This document shows positions 57,458 through 57,814 of a stretch of DNA of 57,814 nucleotides, in pieces (positions within the stretch are counted from its first letter, which is position 1; the number at the start of each line of letters is the position of its first letter). The stretch is taken from contig CAJYSA010000048.1 in the NCBI GenBank assembly GCA_913777325.1, positions 1 to 57,814 of the forward strand, written 5' to 3'. Both the position numbers and the translations under genes were made by a program. The notes under the pieces were generated by a model. That model saw nothing but the letters and a program-made list of their open reading frames with translations, did not search any database and had not been told where the DNA came from. The stretch is from an uncultured Sphingomonas sp. GTDB lineage: Bacteria > Pseudomonadota > Alphaproteobacteria > Sphingomonadales > Sphingomonadaceae.

Positions 57458-57814
57458 TCACTCCGCCGCCTCGCACACCCGCATCGGCTCTTCCGCCACC
57501 ATCGGCCGCACGCCCAGCTTCGCGAACAGCGCCGCGTCCGCACTGTCGCCGCGATTGCCCGCGGTCAGCAATTTGTCGCCGGTGAAGATCGAGTTCGCCC
57601 CCGCCATGAAGCACAGCGCCTGCGTCGCCTCGCCCATGCTCTCGCGCCCTGCCGACAGCCGCACCATGCTCATCGGCATCGTGATCCGCGCGACGGCCAC
57701 CGTCCGCACGAACTCGATGTCGTCGATCTGCGCCAGCGGCGTGTCGGCGAGCATGTCGCCCAGCACCGTGCCCTTCACCGGCACCAAAGCATTGACCGGC
57801 ACGCTTTCCGGATG
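57458..57814 (-). CDS. bioB: Biotin synthase, C-terminal part (continues past window)
   Basis: The last 118 residues of BioB run from the right edge to the stop ([20 protein letters not shown], then [36 protein letters not shown]). BioB is a radical SAM enzyme that inserts sulfur into dethiobiotin; the cluster-binding cysteines are outside the window. The Arg of RLSAGRES, a ligand of the [2Fe-2S] cluster in known BioB, is present. It is upstream of pccA on the same strand, matching biotin supply with a biotin-dependent carboxylase. Confidence 0.95.
   Translation of the reverse strand, partial: HPESVPVNALVPVKGTVLGDMLADTPLAQIDDIEFVRTVAVARITMPMSMVRLSAGRESMGEATQALCFMAGANSIFTGDKLLTAGNRGDSADAALFAKLGVRPMVAEEPMRVCEAAE

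Overview
The window is chromosomal DNA of a high-GC alphaproteobacterium, most likely a sphingomonad (order Sphingomonadales). The evidence is the gene content and order (metZ-apaG; the split Fo operon atpI-atpB-atpE-b'-b; a PEP-CTERM-type exported protein; Ku-LigD; a MacAB-TolC-like exporter) and dispersed palindromic repeats built on GTCATTGCGAGCG. No prophage, insertion sequence, CRISPR array, rRNA or tRNA gene was recognised. Coding density is very high, and 4-bp ATGA overlaps are common. The only gene-free stretch above 300 bases is 4583-4938, which holds two palindromic repeats.

Layout. 1-4.6 kb: a LysR-type regulator cut by the window edge, apaG and metZ, then a PMT-family membrane glycosyltransferase converging on a polyprenyl-phosphate sugar synthase fused to GtrA. 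4.9-10.8 kb: leuB, recO, uvrC and a DUF885 metallohydrolase-like exported protein. 10.9-13.6 kb: the Fo half of ATP synthase. 13.7-17.4 kb: ydbL, ynbE and ydbH, an intermembrane lipid-transport set. 17.5-20.6 kb: radC, a PhzF-like protein, a cation diffusion facilitator and pdxH. 20.8-27.6 kb: the two-gene NHEJ system (ku, ligD), then a circularly permuted ATP-grasp/alpha-E fusion and a transglutaminase. 27.7-34 kb: a PEP-CTERM protein, a DnaJ-like co-chaperone, a YihY/BrkB membrane protein, fabI, two small membrane proteins, a GNAT acetyltransferase and an unusual six-helix chemoreceptor. 34-36.5 kb: a tightly overlapped trio (FAD oxidoreductase, RluE-like pseudouridine synthase, RNase H-like protein). 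36.7-42.4 kb: a flavin-dependent monooxygenase-like protein, an HxlR regulator divergent from an Old Yellow Enzyme, and a large exported DUF3857/transglutaminase/TPR protein. 42.4-43.7 kb: a DUF892 ferritin-like protein, a small hydrophilic protein and a small lipoprotein. 43.8-49.2 kb: a complete molybdenum hydroxylase set (paoABC-like) with its XdhC and MocA-like maturation genes. 49.2-50.2 kb: a PAS-GGDEF protein. 50.2-55.2 kb: a tripartite MacAB-type exporter. 55.3-57.8 kb: a biotin-dependent carboxylase alpha subunit and the 3' part of bioB.

Themes. Several modules form functional units: donor and transferase for glycosylation; Ku with LigD; the Mo hydroxylase with its cofactor-maturation genes; carboxylase with biotin synthesis; and a redox-type HxlR repressor with its probable ene-reductase target. 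Palindromic repeats of at least four families lie mostly just downstream of stop codons. One family member is inserted in frame inside the carboxylase gene. Another striking non-coding signal is a strong hairpin that would bury the Shine-Dalgarno sequence of the DUF3857 gene.
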